Origin: Photobacterium lutimaris
GTDB lineage: Bacteria; Pseudomonadota; Gammaproteobacteria; Enterobacterales; Vibrionaceae
DNA: 64,000 bases
Reading direction: 5' to 3'
Assembly (NCBI RefSeq): GCF_003025555.1
Contig: NZ_PYMH01000005.1
Location: 266,218-330,217, forward strand
Made by a program: the position numbers and the translations under genes. This document shows positions 1 through 9,216 of this stretch, piece by piece (position 1 is the stretch's first letter; each line of letters opens with the position of its first letter). The notes beneath the pieces are model-generated. The model was not told the DNA's origin, made no database searches, and saw only the letters and a list, made by a program, of their open reading frames with translations.

Positions 1-1
1 A

Positions 2-37
2 TATCCGTACTCCGAACAAGTAGGTGGTGGCCGTTGA
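2..37 (+). CDS. 3' end of a gene entering from the left edge
   Basis: One frame reads through 11 codons from the window edge (YPYSEQVGGGR) to a TGA at 35-37, directly before a strong terminator hairpin. This fits the tail of a plus-strand gene. Nothing can be said about its product. Confidence 0.35.
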   Translation, partial: YPYSEQVGGGR

Positions 38-45
38 ATTGGATG

Positions 46-78
46 ATAAACAGGGGCGGTTTAGCCCCTGTTTATTGT
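46..78. terminator. Bidirectional intrinsic terminator
   Basis: A perfect 12-bp stem (46-57 with 64-75) closes a 6-nt loop, with A/T-rich flanks on both sides. It lies between the tail of a plus-strand gene and a minus-strand gene whose stop codon (61-63) is in the loop, so it probably ends transcription from both sides. Confidence 0.75.
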
Positions 79-429
79 AGGTAAGGTTCCACTCCAGAAT
101 GACTCTACAATGCCGTTGCATTTGGCATGATGCAGGTTGTCATTGGCAATATGCAGCTTATCAGCGTATTGCCGCCCTTCAACGCGTGCTTCAACCCATG
201 CGATGTGATGATCAGTACTGTCTGCCTTGAGTGTCGTTTGGATCAGGTAATCGCTGACACGCTGAATCGTCATCTCCGGCAACGCTTCAAAGAATTGGCA
301 TGAGTCCAGCACACCATGAAGTTGTCCGGCCGAGGTGACGGCAGCCAGAGAATGTGCTGAGGCGTTTGTGGCTGATATCGAACTTAACGTTAGGGCTAGG
401 AGGACACTTGGTAGTCTTTGGCTTTTCAT
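61..429 (-). CDS. Small exported protein of unknown function
   Basis: 122 residues. The first 25 residues form a clear Sec signal peptide (basic start, hydrophobic core, ending NASA before HSL), so the mature protein of about 97 residues should be periplasmic. It has two cysteines (about residues 44 and 104) that could form one disulfide in that compartment. I recognise no domain. The gene is alone, converging on the terminator at the left edge. The product is best called a hypothetical periplasmic protein. Confidence 0.6.
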   Translation of the reverse strand: MKSQRLPSVLLALTLSSISATNASAHSLAAVTSAGQLHGVLDSCQFFEALPEMTIQRVSDYLIQTTLKADSTDHHIAWVEARVEGRQYADKLHIANDNLHHAKCNGIVESFWSGTLPTINRG

Positions 430-516
430 ACATTCAATCTCGTGGCAAAGAGGTCGGGAATGCAGATAATTTACCCATTTTCGACTACCAAATGTGGTTT
501 TCAGTTATTCAGCGAA

Positions 517-1488
517 TTATCTTGAACGCTTTTCCCACCACTCTCGGGCCATCGTGAGTGCTTGTTCTTGACCGCTGCAAATCCCCATCATCTTCAGCAC
601 AATCGCTAACGTAGAAATTACCGCGTATACACCGTAATGGTTTTCTGCCTCGCCGAGCCAGACTTTCTGTAAGAAATCACCACTGATCTCGCCGTGTTTA
701 CCAGAGGCGCCCTCCAGGTAAGTTGGCCATTCTTCGGTAAAAAGCTGACCTTGAGTGACACCCGATAAACGGCATGCGGTACGTGGGTTGCGTTCACTCT
801 CGCCGCCTTCTCCCTTGAAGGCGACCATATTTTTGTCTCCCACCAATTGGGCGGCTTCGGCGTGGAGCTGTTCATAGCCTTGGTGGAAAATGCCATGAAC
901 CGCATAAGGTGCAGCTGTCGGGTTGAGTGCCCGGGCTACGGTGTTAAGCGGTGTTCTCAGTCCCACTAAATTGCGCAGTGCCAGCAAGTCAATCAGTGGC
1001 TCGCAGTAGCTTGAGAGGGGGATATAGCAAATATTCTCCTCGGCGAGGATCCGTCTCGCTTCATCCGGCGTCTTGGCCTGTAAGATACCTAATGCAGGGC
1101 AAGCACTTTCAACTTGGTATTTGATCACATCGATAGCCATATGACCGCTCAGCATCACACGGATACCATTTTGTGCGAGCAACTTAGCAGCCAGCAGGAG
1201 CCAAGGTGGTTGGCGGCGTTTACCGGCAAAGCAAGGCCAGTCAACGTCGACATCTAGCTCCTGCCATTTTGGTGAAATACGGCCGCGTAATGATTGGATA
1301 TACCCGGCGGCCTCTTCACTGGTTTCGCAACGGACTCGTTGCAGCATCAGTAGAGTGGCAAGTTGCAATAACTCGGCGTTGCCGTCGAGATACATATCCA
1401 GCGCTTCACGCGCTTCGCCTTGGGTGAGCGAGCGTCGCCCCTTTTCTCCGCGGCCAACGTGTTTAATAAATTCTGAAAAGGCTGTCAT
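517..1488 (-). CDS. ybiB: YbiB/TrpD2-type glycosyltransferase-fold protein
   Basis: 323 residues, matching the phosphoribosyltransferase-fold family that includes anthranilate phosphoribosyltransferase and E. coli YbiB (TrpD2). Visible marks are the N-terminal helical region with GEAREALDMYLDGNAELLQ (about 24-42), the LRTPLNTVARALNP segment (177-190) and a glycine-rich GEGGESERNP stretch (226-235). Known YbiB proteins have lost anthranilate synthesis activity and bind nucleic acid; their cellular role is unsettled. No trp genes are nearby, which agrees with YbiB rather than TrpD. The gene stands alone, divergent from the hydrolase at 1660. Confidence 0.85.
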   Translation of the reverse strand: MTAFSEFIKHVGRGEKGRRSLTQGEAREALDMYLDGNAELLQLATLLMLQRVRCETSEEAAGYIQSLRGRISPKWQELDVDVDWPCFAGKRRQPPWLLLAAKLLAQNGIRVMLSGHMAIDVIKYQVESACPALGILQAKTPDEARRILAEENICYIPLSSYCEPLIDLLALRNLVGLRTPLNTVARALNPTAAPYAVHGIFHQGYEQLHAEAAQLVGDKNMVAFKGEGGESERNPRTACRLSGVTQGQLFTEEWPTYLEGASGKHGEISGDFLQKVWLGEAENHYGVYAVISTLAIVLKMMGICSGQEQALTMAREWWEKRSR

Positions 1489-1659
1489 GGTGTCTTCCGT
1501 GTCAATGTACCCAAGTCTCTGAGTACTAACCTAATGGATTTATTCACACAATGAAACAGGATTGTCGCCTGGTCATGTCTACACTTTTGGCGGTGCTTGC
1601 CTACACTTATTTCTGGAAACGCAGTGGTTTACCGTTAATAAGGACAATCGGAGCAGGCT

Positions 1660-2403
1660 ATGGGAACACATTTGATGCTGGGTGCATTGCTGACAGTGGT
1701 GTCTTTAGGGGCGAATGCAGCCGAAGGTCGGGCGGTCGAGTACAAGGTCAATGATAAGGCCTATGAGGGATACTATATTTCACCTTCGGAGGATGCGCCT
1801 TTAGTGTTGCTTATCCACGACTGGGATGGCTTGACTGACTATGAAGTGAAGCGGGCTGAGATGCTGGCAGAACAGGGTTATACGGTGTTTGCTGCTGATC
1901 TGTTTGGAGCGGGTGTACGGCCGACCGAAGTGATAGATAAGCGCCAGCATACCGGAGAGCTCTACAAAGATCGGCAGAAAATGCGTGATTTGATGAATGG
2001 TGCGCTGCAAATGGCGGACTCGCTGGGGGCCAATACCGATAAATCCGTTGCGGTGGGGTATTGTTTCGGTGGTGCTGCCGTCTTGGAATTGGCCCGATCC
2101 GGTTCAGACATGAGAGGTTTTGCCACTTTCCATGGCGGGCTGAAAACCCCTGAAGGACAAGATTATACAAAAGCAAAAGGGAGTATCCTGATCCTTCATG
2201 GTGCCGCGGATACGGCTATCCCGATGTCAGATTTTGCCGTGTTATCGGGCGAGCTTGAAAAAGCCGGCGTGAGCAATGAAATGATTGTATACAGTGGTGC
2301 GCCGCATGCGTTCACTGTGTATGGGTCAGACAACTACCGTCAGGATGCCGATTATAAGTCGTGGCGGCGCTTGTTGACTTATCTTGATGACGTGGAGTGG
2401 TAA
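1660..2403 (+). CDS. Exported dienelactone hydrolase family protein
   Basis: 247 residues of alpha/beta-hydrolase fold. A signal peptide covers about residues 1-21 (ending GANA-AEG). The catalytic triad of dienelactone hydrolases can be read: nucleophile Cys135 in GYCFGG, Asp184 in HGAADT and His216 in GAPHAF. A cysteine nucleophile in this elbow is the family hallmark and separates it from serine esterases. The ATG at 1660 is chosen because GGAG lies eight bases before it. Substrate is unknown; exported members of this family are usually annotated only as hydrolases. It is followed by its own terminator. Confidence 0.85.
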   Translation: MGTHLMLGALLTVVSLGANAAEGRAVEYKVNDKAYEGYYISPSEDAPLVLLIHDWDGLTDYEVKRAEMLAEQGYTVFAADLFGAGVRPTEVIDKRQHTGELYKDRQKMRDLMNGALQMADSLGANTDKSVAVGYCFGGAAVLELARSGSDMRGFATFHGGLKTPEGQDYTKAKGSILILHGAADTAIPMSDFAVLSGELEKAGVSNEMIVYSGAPHAFTVYGSDNYRQDADYKSWRRLLTYLDDVEW

Positions 2404-2448
2404 TCAGAGATGTCCCTCGACAAATAAGAGGTTGCATGGATAGATTGG

Positions 2449-2476
2449 AAGTCAGCAGTATCTCTGCTGGCTTTTT
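2449..2476 (+). terminator. Terminator after the hydrolase gene
   Basis: A stem of about 10 bp (AAGTCAGCAG paired with CTGCTGGCTT, one G-T pair) with a five-base loop is followed by a short T run. It separates the hydrolase from the YbjQ gene. Confidence 0.7.
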
Positions 2477-2547
2477 GCTATCTGAACCTTTGTAATGAGC
2501 CACAGTCAAAAATGATTGCTGTGTATGAATAGATAAGGATGATGAAT

Positions 2548-2862
2548 ATGCTCTATGTTACGACACCAGAAGTCTATGGCCGCGACATCAAGGAAGTGCT
2601 AGGCACCGTCACAGGCAATGTGGTGCAATCTAAGCATGTTGGCCGCGATATCATGGCCGGGTTCAAAACCATCTTCGGTGGTGAAATCCGTGGCTATACC
2701 GAAATGCTGACAGAAGCTCGGCAAGAGGCGACCCAACGAGCGATTGCTGAAGCTGAAGCGTTAGGTGCCGATGCGATAGTCAATGTCCGTTATACCACCA
2801 GTGCGATCATGCAGGGGGCTTCTGAGATCTTAGTTTATGGGACGGCGGTGAAACTGAGATAG
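2548..2862 (+). CDS. YbjQ family (UPF0145) protein
   Basis: About 104 residues. The pattern TTPEV...VTGNVVQSKHVGRDI, then the glycine-rich FGGEIRGYTEML stretch and ALGADAIVNVRYTT, is typical of the YbjQ/UPF0145 family (sometimes called putative heavy-metal-binding). E. coli YbjQ is about the same length and forms a pentamer in solved relatives; the biochemical role is not firmly known. Three in-frame ATGs (2539, 2542, 2548) are available; 2548 has the best spacing from the AAGGA at 2535-2539. Confidence 0.88.
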   Translation: MLYVTTPEVYGRDIKEVLGTVTGNVVQSKHVGRDIMAGFKTIFGGEIRGYTEMLTEARQEATQRAIAEAEALGADAIVNVRYTTSAIMQGASEILVYGTAVKLR

Positions 2863-2969
2863 GTTATCTATTTGGTTCCGGAAATGGCTAGTATTGTCCT
2901 TGCTGCGGGGTAGACTAAAAGAAGCATTAATCACCCTGCAAACGATCTCGAGCCGAAGGATACGCTACC

Positions 2970-4382
2970 ATGATGACCCCCGCCCAATGCCAGCAAGCCC
3001 GCTTGGCGCGTGACCGACGCTATGACGGACTGTTCTTTACCGCCGTGAAAACCACCGGTATATATTGCCGTTCGATATGCCCCGCGCCCTCCCCATTGGA
3101 AAAAAACGTTGAGTATTTCCCTTCGGCGGTGGCTGCCGCTCTGGCAGGTTACCGACCTTGCTTGCGTTGCCGTCCGGACAGTGCACCAGGCTCTCCGGCA
3201 TGGCAGGGCAAGAGTACAACCTTTGTCAGGGCGCAGCGTTTGATTGATGAAGGGGCATTGATCGACAGTGACTTGGTGCAACTGGCCGAACGCCTAGGCG
3301 TAACCGATCGCTACCTGCGAAAACTGTTTAATGATGAGATGGGCTTATCTCCTAAGACCTATAGCCTCTATCAACAATGCCTGCTGGCTAAAAAGTTGCT
3401 GCATGAAAGCCAATTGCCCGTTACTGACATTGCGTTGGCGAGCGGCTTTAACAGCATCCGCCGCTTCAATGATTGCTTCCACAAACATTTTTCACTGACG
3501 CCGTCGCAAGTGCGTAAGCAGCTTAATGACGTAGAGCTGGGTCGTCATACTGAAAACAAAACTCAGACAGTGACGGTTACCCTGTCGTATCGCCCGCCTT
3601 ATGATTGGGAGTCGGTGCAAGCGTTTTTTGCCTCTCGTTTGATTGCAGGCTTGGAGTGGCTGGACGAAAACAGCTATGGCAGGACGTTCGGCAAAGAATA
3701 CGGGCAGGGCTGGTTTACCGCTTTTCATGAAGCAGACAAAGCGCGATTTCGGGTTGAGTTATGTCTGTCTGATTTACAGTGCCTACCTCGAGCGATTGCC
3801 AATATTCGCCGCTGTCTGGATTTGGATGCGGATTCAGGCTTGATTGATAGCGCGATTGAAGCGGCAATGGGGCAAGTCTTGAGCCAAACGGGCCTGCGTC
3901 TGCCGGGGACTTGGAGTCCGTTTGAGGCAGGCATTCGAGCTATCTTGGGCCAGCAGGTATCAGTAAAAGCAGCACGTAATCTGACTGAGAAGCTGATTTT
4001 AATGAATCCGGACAATCTTCCTGAGCGATTGTTCTTCCCAGAGCCTGATGCTTTTGGTGACTATGACTTGAACCAACTGGGTATGCCTGAGCGTCGTCGG
4101 GAGACCTTGCGGGTCTTTGGCCGTTATGTCGCTGAGCAGGGTATTGAGGAGCCGGATGAGTTATTGGCTCTGCCTGGAATAGGGCCATGGACAGTGGATT
4201 ACCTGAAGATGCGTGGCTTAAGTGATCCCAATATTTTCCTTGTCGGTGATCTGGGGGTGAAAAAAGCGCTGCAGCAACTGCAAGAACAGCGGCAAGACAA
4301 ACCCGGTATGCAGCCTTTCCAGCCAGAGTTGGCTGCGCCTTGGCAAAGTTATTTAACCTTATATTTATGGAAAACATTATGA
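2970..4382 (+). CDS. alkA: Ada/AlkA fusion: methyl-sensing regulator with 3-methyladenine DNA glycosylase
   Basis: 470 residues with three parts. Residues 1-75 are an Ada-type zinc domain with Cys33, Cys37, Cys64 and Cys67; Cys33 corresponds to the Ada methyl acceptor. Residues about 85-185 are an AraC-type helix-turn-helix. Residues about 200-470 are AlkA-like, with the helix-hairpin-helix LPGIGPW (401-407) and the catalytic aspartate Asp427 in VGDLGV. The protein should sense methyl phosphotriesters, activate transcription and excise alkylated purines. Its stop codon overlaps the start of the methyltransferase gene (ATGA at 4379-4382), so the two repair functions are translationally coupled. 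Confidence 0.93.
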   Translation: MMTPAQCQQARLARDRRYDGLFFTAVKTTGIYCRSICPAPSPLEKNVEYFPSAVAAALAGYRPCLRCRPDSAPGSPAWQGKSTTFVRAQRLIDEGALIDSDLVQLAERLGVTDRYLRKLFNDEMGLSPKTYSLYQQCLLAKKLLHESQLPVTDIALASGFNSIRRFNDCFHKHFSLTPSQVRKQLNDVELGRHTENKTQTVTVTLSYRPPYDWESVQAFFASRLIAGLEWLDENSYGRTFGKEYGQGWFTAFHEADKARFRVELCLSDLQCLPRAIANIRRCLDLDADSGLIDSAIEAAMGQVLSQTGLRLPGTWSPFEAGIRAILGQQVSVKAARNLTEKLILMNPDNLPERLFFPEPDAFGDYDLNQLGMPERRRETLRVFGRYVAEQGIEEPDELLALPGIGPWTVDYLKMRGLSDPNIFLVGDLGVKKALQQLQEQRQDKPGMQPFQPELAAPWQSYLTLYLWKTL

Positions 4383-4840
4383 GCAACCAACTGATCAATA
4401 CCCCTATCGGCTGGCTGAATGTATTGGCGAGTGCGAAAGCGATTACCGCGATTGAGTTTGCCGCTGATCCTGAACTACAACAGCAGCCTTCTGAGACAAC
4501 AGAGCAGTGCTGCCAGCAACTGACAGAATACTTCAATGGTCAGCGAGAGCAGTTTGACGTTGAACTGGCTATGACAGGCACGGCATTTCAAAAAACAGTG
4601 TGGCAGGCGCTGAACGGCATCGGGTACGGAGATACATGCTCTTATGGTGATATTGCCAATGATATTGGTAACCCCAAAGCGGTTCGAGCTGTCGGGGCGG
4701 CTAACGGCAAAAATCCGGTTCCCATTATTGTGCCTTGTCACCGGGTGATCGGGAGCTCAGGTAAATTGACGGGATATGCCGGTGGGCTGGATATCAAGGT
4801 TTGGCTACTTGAACATGAAAAGCAGCATTTCAGTGAATAG
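4379..4840 (+). CDS. ogt: Methylated-DNA-[protein]-cysteine S-methyltransferase
   Basis: 153 residues. The family's active-site motif PCHRVIG is present with acceptor Cys120, preceded by AVRAVGAANGKNP and followed by GYAGGL, as in Ogt and the C-terminal half of Ada. It removes methyl groups from O6-methylguanine in a single suicide transfer. The start is placed at 4379 because it forms an ATGA overlap with the preceding glycosylase; earlier in-frame starts lie inside that gene. With its neighbour it makes a two-gene alkylation repair operon that splits Ada functions differently from E. coli. Confidence 0.93.
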   Translation: MSNQLINTPIGWLNVLASAKAITAIEFAADPELQQQPSETTEQCCQQLTEYFNGQREQFDVELAMTGTAFQKTVWQALNGIGYGDTCSYGDIANDIGNPKAVRAVGAANGKNPVPIIVPCHRVIGSSGKLTGYAGGLDIKVWLLEHEKQHFSE

Positions 4841-4895
4841 TGGGCTCCAAGTACCTCGGCGTTAAATTACTGTGCATCAATTAAATAGTGGGCTC
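4836..4895 (+). repeat. 12-bp direct repeat downstream of ogt
   Basis: AATAGTGGGCTC occurs at 4836-4847 (overlapping the ogt stop) and again at 4884-4895, 48 bases apart. The following bases are also partly alike (both are near CTCGGC). This could be a small local duplication; no function is visible. Confidence 0.5.
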
Positions 4896-4989
4896 TCGGC
4901 ATTTATTGATTTCCTTGCTATTGCTATCCATAAAATTTCGATAGGGTGGCATAAGTTGTGGTTTTTAGTGATTCGTTTTGGAGTAAACA

Positions 4990-6200
4990 ATGATTATTGA
5001 GCCAGTGATCAAAGGCGTGGTGGCCCGCTCAGCCCACCCTTATGGCTGCCAGCAAGCGGTACGAAAGCAAATTGATTATGTGAAACAGGCCAGGCCGATT
5101 GAACAAGGTGCGAAGCGGGTGTTGGTATTGGGAGCCTCTTCAGGGTTTGGTTTGGCTTCACGTATTGCTCATACCTTTGGTGGTGCCGAAGCCGACACCG
5201 TTGGCGTGTCGTTTGAGCGCGGCCCTAGTGACAAAGGGGTTGGTAGTGCGGGTTGGTATAACAATATTTTTTTCAGGCAGGAAGCCGAGAAAGCCGGCCG
5301 GATTGCACAAATATTGTTGGTGATGCATTTTCACAACCGGTTCGCCAGCAAGTGATCGAGGCGATCAGAAACGATCTTGGCGGCCAGGTTGATCTTGTGG
5401 TGTATAGCCTGGCAACTGGCGTACGACCGAACCCTGAAACCGGTGATATGTGGCGCTCGGTGATCAAAACCACGGGTAAGCCAGTGGTGGGGCCAACGTT
5501 GAACCTGGAAACCGATAGCCTGGCGGAAATGACCGTTGAAACCGCGACCGATGACGAGGTTGCTGAGACGGTCAAAGTCATGGGCGGTGAAGACTGGGCC
5601 AGTTGGATACAGTGCTTATCTGACGCTGGCGTTATGGCGCAAGGTTGCCGTACCGTGGCTTATTCCTATATAGGCCCAGCAGTGACTTATCCTATCTATC
5701 ACCACGGCACCTTAGGCCGGGCGAAAGAGCACATGCATAACACTGCCGAAGAGATCAATATGCAGCTTGCCGCGATCGGTGGGCAAGCCCATGTCGCGGT
5801 GTGTAAAGCCTTGGTGACCAAAGCCAGTGTGTTCATCCCGGCTTTTACGCCCTACATTCTTGCCTTGTTCAAGGTGATGAAAGAGAAGGGCACCCATGAA
5901 GGCTGCATTGAACAAATGCAGCGATTGTTCAATGCGCGATTTTATACCGATAAAAACACCCAGCAAGGTGTATCAACCGATGAGCATCGCCTGATCCGGA
6001 TGGATGATTGGGAATTAGCGCCTGATGTGCAGCAACAGGTCAGCGAGCTAATGGCCGAGATGACGGCTGAAAATTTCACTGAGTTGGGTGATTATACGGG
6101 CTATAAACAGGACTTCATGGAGCTCAATGGTTTTGGCTTCGCTGGGGTTGATTATCAGCAAGACATAACCCTGGATTGCCTCAAAGCATTACAGCCGTAG
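4990..6200 (+). pseudogene. fabV: FabV-type trans-2-enoyl-ACP reductase, interrupted by a one-base frameshift
   Basis: FabV reduces trans-2-enoyl-ACP with NADH in fatty-acid synthesis and gives triclosan resistance in Vibrio. The first 107 codons carry the FabV N-terminus and the nucleotide-binding GASSGFG (48-54). The remainder continues in another frame from 5310 with the catalytic Tyr-X8-Lys near 5695-5730 and the family C-terminus. Joining the frames needs one extra base in the AAA run at 5309-5311. Homopolymer length suggests either a real inactivating deletion or a sequencing error. The rest of the coding sequence shows no decay, so the lesion is recent or artefactual. Confidence 0.9.
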
Positions 6201-6279
6201 CGCTTGGGACCATCACGACGATATGCAGAACTATTGATACAATCGTCATTATTTTGTCGCCTGAATATTGGCTAGGATA

Positions 6280-6375
6280 ATGGCGATTTTTAATTTTCCA
6301 TTAATCGAACACTTCCTGCCGGTGAATTTACCCTTTGAACAGTGTTTTATCGGTATTGAGATCATAAAATCTTAA
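6280..6375 (+). CDS. Possible 31-residue small protein
   Basis: A short frame opens with ATG at 6280 and ends with TAA at 6373-6375. It encodes a hydrophobic peptide beginning MAIFNFPLIEHF. An AGGAT lies only three bases before the start, closer than ideal. It sits alone between fabV and the PilZ gene. No similarity is recognised; this is a weak candidate. Confidence 0.2.
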   Translation: MAIFNFPLIEHFLPVNLPFEQCFIGIEIIKS

Positions 6376-6466
6376 TATAGTTGAATTCGGTATCCGGATA
6401 AATCTGGTTTAATCAGCGAATAATCATTACAATTAATTTAATAAAACAACAAAGAATGCAGTGATT

Positions 6467-6850
6467 ATGGTTGAACGTCGTCACTTTAGTCGTATTTTAT
6501 ATCAGGCTCCGGCTACGCTGATGAATGCCAATGGTGAATGGCAAGCGGAAGTACGAGACCTGTCCCTGCAGGGGATCTTGCTGGCCAAGCCGGAGAGCTG
6601 GTCTGCACAAGATGCTGACGATAAATATTTTTTATCGTTTTGCCTGCACGACTGTGATATCGAGCTGCGGATGGAAACCCAGTTGGTTCACCATGATGCT
6701 GCTTATTTACGTATGCATATCTTCCATATTGATTTAGAAAGTGCCGGGCACCTCCGGCGTTTGGTCGAATTAAATGTTGGCACTGATGAACTATTACATC
6801 GTGAGCTGGAACAGCTAACTGATTTGCAGCAACATCTCGACGAGTCGTGA
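6467..6850 (+). CDS. PilZ domain protein (cyclic-di-GMP receptor)
   Basis: 127 residues. Both c-di-GMP-binding motifs of PilZ are present: RxxxR (RHFSR at the N-terminus) and DxSxxG (DLSLQG about 25 residues later). It is a single-domain protein, so it probably acts as an adaptor that passes the c-di-GMP signal to a partner. An alternative GTG start lies two codons upstream; the ATG at 6467 is preferred. The next gene, an M23 peptidase, begins nine bases after its stop, which suggests co-transcription and perhaps a link between c-di-GMP and envelope remodelling (inference). Confidence 0.88.
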   Translation: MVERRHFSRILYQAPATLMNANGEWQAEVRDLSLQGILLAKPESWSAQDADDKYFLSFCLHDCDIELRMETQLVHHDAAYLRMHIFHIDLESAGHLRRLVELNVGTDELLHRELEQLTDLQQHLDES

Positions 6851-6859
6851 ATAGTCATC

Positions 6860-7852
6860 ATGTCAGAAAATATTTGTATTTCGGTGTCCGATCATCGTGG
6901 CACCTCACATTATCTTATTAACCGCTTCAAAAAACGTTATATCGCCCTTGCGACCACGGCTATTTTGTCTGCCGCTGCAGCTGGTGGGTACAATGTATAT
7001 ACCCTTTATCAAGAGAAGCTTCATTCCAACCAGCAGCTTAATCTTCTTAATGTTCAGGCCCAGCAGCTCAGTGCTTCCTTGTCTGAGGAAAGTGCCAGTA
7101 ACCGTGAATTGATTGAAGAGCTCAATGAAAAGAAAGCAGAACTCGATGCGCTTTCTCTACGGATTGATGATGTAGAAACCATCCTTGGGCTACAAACCGC
7201 CGAAGAGGGTGACGTTGTCAGCCTTGAGGAGCGGGTAGACAGCGCCGCGATCAGCTCGGCGGTAAGGGGGACCTTGTTCCGCATGATCCCCAATGGCAAC
7301 CCGACCCCGGGGATCAGGATGTCATCGCAATTCGGTACCCGGGTCCACCCGGTTACCGGTAAGCGCAAGCGCCATTTGGGCTTGGATTTTGCCGCCAATA
7401 CCGGTACTGAGATATACGCACCAGCAGACGGCGTTATAGAGGTGATCCGTCCAAGCAACAAGGGATCGGGAAACTTCCTCAAGCTGGATCACACCATGGG
7501 CTTCACCTCAACGTACTCTCATCTGAAGAAATTCAATGTGAAGCGTGGTGAGTTTATCCGCAAAGGTGAATTGATTGGCTGGACGGGCAATACCGGCTTG
7601 TCGACAGGCCCCCATTTGCACTACGAGATCCGTTTTTTGGGACGAGCCTTGAATCCACGACCGTTTGTGGAGTGGACTCCGGATAATTTCGAGAGCCTGT
7701 TTGAAAAAGAAAAAACCGTTCAATGGGCCTCTTTGCTTAATATGATCAATAATGTGGTGTCGATGCAGGTACAGCTTACCCAGTCACCTCATATTGCGCG
7801 TCCTATCCAAACGGCAAGCAATGAAAAAGGTCAGGAAGGGGATGAGGGTTAA
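6860..7852 (+). CDS. Membrane-anchored M23 family metallopeptidase
   Basis: 330 residues. One transmembrane helix (about 27-48) follows a basic start, then a coiled coil (about 50-115), then a LytM/M23 domain (about 150-270). The zinc ligands are visible: His172 and Asp176 in HLGLD and His254 in HLHYE (His252 is also conserved). The family cleaves peptidoglycan cross-links or acts as an amidase activator; the intact ligands favour an active endopeptidase. It is in an apparent operon with the upstream PilZ gene and is followed by anmK 47 bases later, another cell-wall gene. Confidence 0.9.
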   Translation: MSENICISVSDHRGTSHYLINRFKKRYIALATTAILSAAAAGGYNVYTLYQEKLHSNQQLNLLNVQAQQLSASLSEESASNRELIEELNEKKAELDALSLRIDDVETILGLQTAEEGDVVSLEERVDSAAISSAVRGTLFRMIPNGNPTPGIRMSSQFGTRVHPVTGKRKRHLGLDFAANTGTEIYAPADGVIEVIRPSNKGSGNFLKLDHTMGFTSTYSHLKKFNVKRGEFIRKGELIGWTGNTGLSTGPHLHYEIRFLGRALNPRPFVEWTPDNFESLFEKEKTVQWASLLNMINNVVSMQVQLTQSPHIARPIQTASNEKGQEGDEG

Positions 7853-7899
7853 TTCATCGGCTTGTCCTTGAATTCGTCGCGTCTGTGAAAGGAAACGCT

Positions 7900-9027
7900 A
7901 TGACCCGTGAACTATATATTGGTGTAATGTCAGGTACCAGCCTAGATGGTGTCGATACTGCTTTGGTGGCCTTTGATAGTCATGCAGCCCAAGCATCAAA
8001 ACCTGAACTGTTGGCAACCGATGCTTATCCGATGCCTGATACATTGAAATCAGCATTGCTTGACGTTTGCATCGGGCAGGCGACAAACCTCAGGCAGATT
8101 GGACAGTTGGATCATCAATTGGGGCACCTGTTCGCTGATGCGGTAAATCAACTGCTGGAAAAAGCTGAGGTTGATGCCTCCGCCGTTACTGCGGTGGGGA
8201 ACCACGGGCAGACGGTATACCATCAACCGGATGGTGAATGCCCATTTACTATGCAACTGGGAGATGCCAATATCGTCGCCGTGAAAACCGGCATTACCAC
8301 CGTCGCCGATTTTCGCCGTAAAGATATGGCGCTAGGTGGGCAGGGGGCGCCTTTAGTCCCTGCATTTCATCAAGGTTTGTTTTCCGAACAAGACTCGACA
8401 ACGGTGGTATTGAATATCGGCGGTATTGCCAATATCTCGGTGCTGCAACCCGAACAGCCAGTAATTGGCTACGATACCGGGCCGGGCAATATGTTGATGG
8501 ATGCTTGGGTGTACCTCCATCATGGCCAGAAATATGACAAAGAGGGTGCCTTTGCTGCGTCAGGTAAGGTTAATCCTTCTTTGCTTGCCAAGTTGATGGC
8601 AGACCCCTACCTGGGCCGCTCATACCCGAAAAGTACGGGACGCGAGCACTACAATTTACCCTGGCTGGAAGAGCAACTGACCCGCTTGGGTAATGTGGTG
8701 CCAGAGCAGGATGTGCAGGCAACCCTGTTGCAGTTTACTGCACAAACGATTGCCGAACAGGTAACCTGTTTTGCCCATGGTGAGCAGCCACGTTTGTTGG
8801 TGTGTGGTGGTGGGGTGAATAACCCGTTTCTGATGTCTCGCCTTGCTGAGCTATTGCCTGCTTGGTCTGTGGCCAATACTTGTGATGCTGGCATTGACCC
8901 TGACTATATGGAAGCCATGGCGTTTGCCTGGTTGGCTCGTCAGCGTATCCATGGTCAACCAAGTAATCTACCGGAAGTCACAGGAGCATCACAGCTTGCG
9001 TCTTTGGGGGTTATCTATCCGGTATAA
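7900..9027 (+). CDS. anmK: Anhydro-N-acetylmuramic acid kinase
   Basis: 375 residues. The opening YIGVMSGTSLDGVDTALV is the diagnostic AnmK ATP-binding start, and the later GYDTGPGNMLMDAW, FTAQTIAE and VCGGGVNN segments also match the family. The enzyme phosphorylates 1,6-anhydro-MurNAc and opens the anhydro ring during peptidoglycan recycling. The ATG at 7900 has AAAGGA six bases upstream; a GTG five codons earlier is less likely. Its position behind a peptidoglycan hydrolase gene fits a wall-turnover cluster. Confidence 0.96.
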   Translation: MTRELYIGVMSGTSLDGVDTALVAFDSHAAQASKPELLATDAYPMPDTLKSALLDVCIGQATNLRQIGQLDHQLGHLFADAVNQLLEKAEVDASAVTAVGNHGQTVYHQPDGECPFTMQLGDANIVAVKTGITTVADFRRKDMALGGQGAPLVPAFHQGLFSEQDSTTVVLNIGGIANISVLQPEQPVIGYDTGPGNMLMDAWVYLHHGQKYDKEGAFAASGKVNPSLLAKLMADPYLGRSYPKSTGREHYNLPWLEEQLTRLGNVVPEQDVQATLLQFTAQTIAEQVTCFAHGEQPRLLVCGGGVNNPFLMSRLAELLPAWSVANTCDAGIDPDYMEAMAFAWLARQRIHGQPSNLPEVTGASQLASLGVIYPV

Positions 9028-9216
9028 TAGGTTGCAGTGTTACTGATACCTATTTGTCACTACTTTCTGCAATTGCCTTGCAATAGGATTGTTTTTCTGC
9101 GGATGATGGTTTATTAAATAGATATACCCATGTGACTTCATATATCACCGTCATGAAAATATGTGGTGATGAGCTTTTACCGTGGGATGTTGTGAGTTGT
9201 TAGTTGTGGAGTATGC

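Noticed and set aside
1551..1754. A 67-codon plus-strand frame before the dienelactone hydrolase gene
   Set aside because: It overlaps the hydrolase signal peptide region in another frame; the hydrolase start is much better supported.
2931..3281. A 116-codon minus-strand frame inside the Ada/AlkA gene
   Set aside because: It lies opposite the conserved Ada zinc domain and has no supporting signal; it is an antisense artefact.
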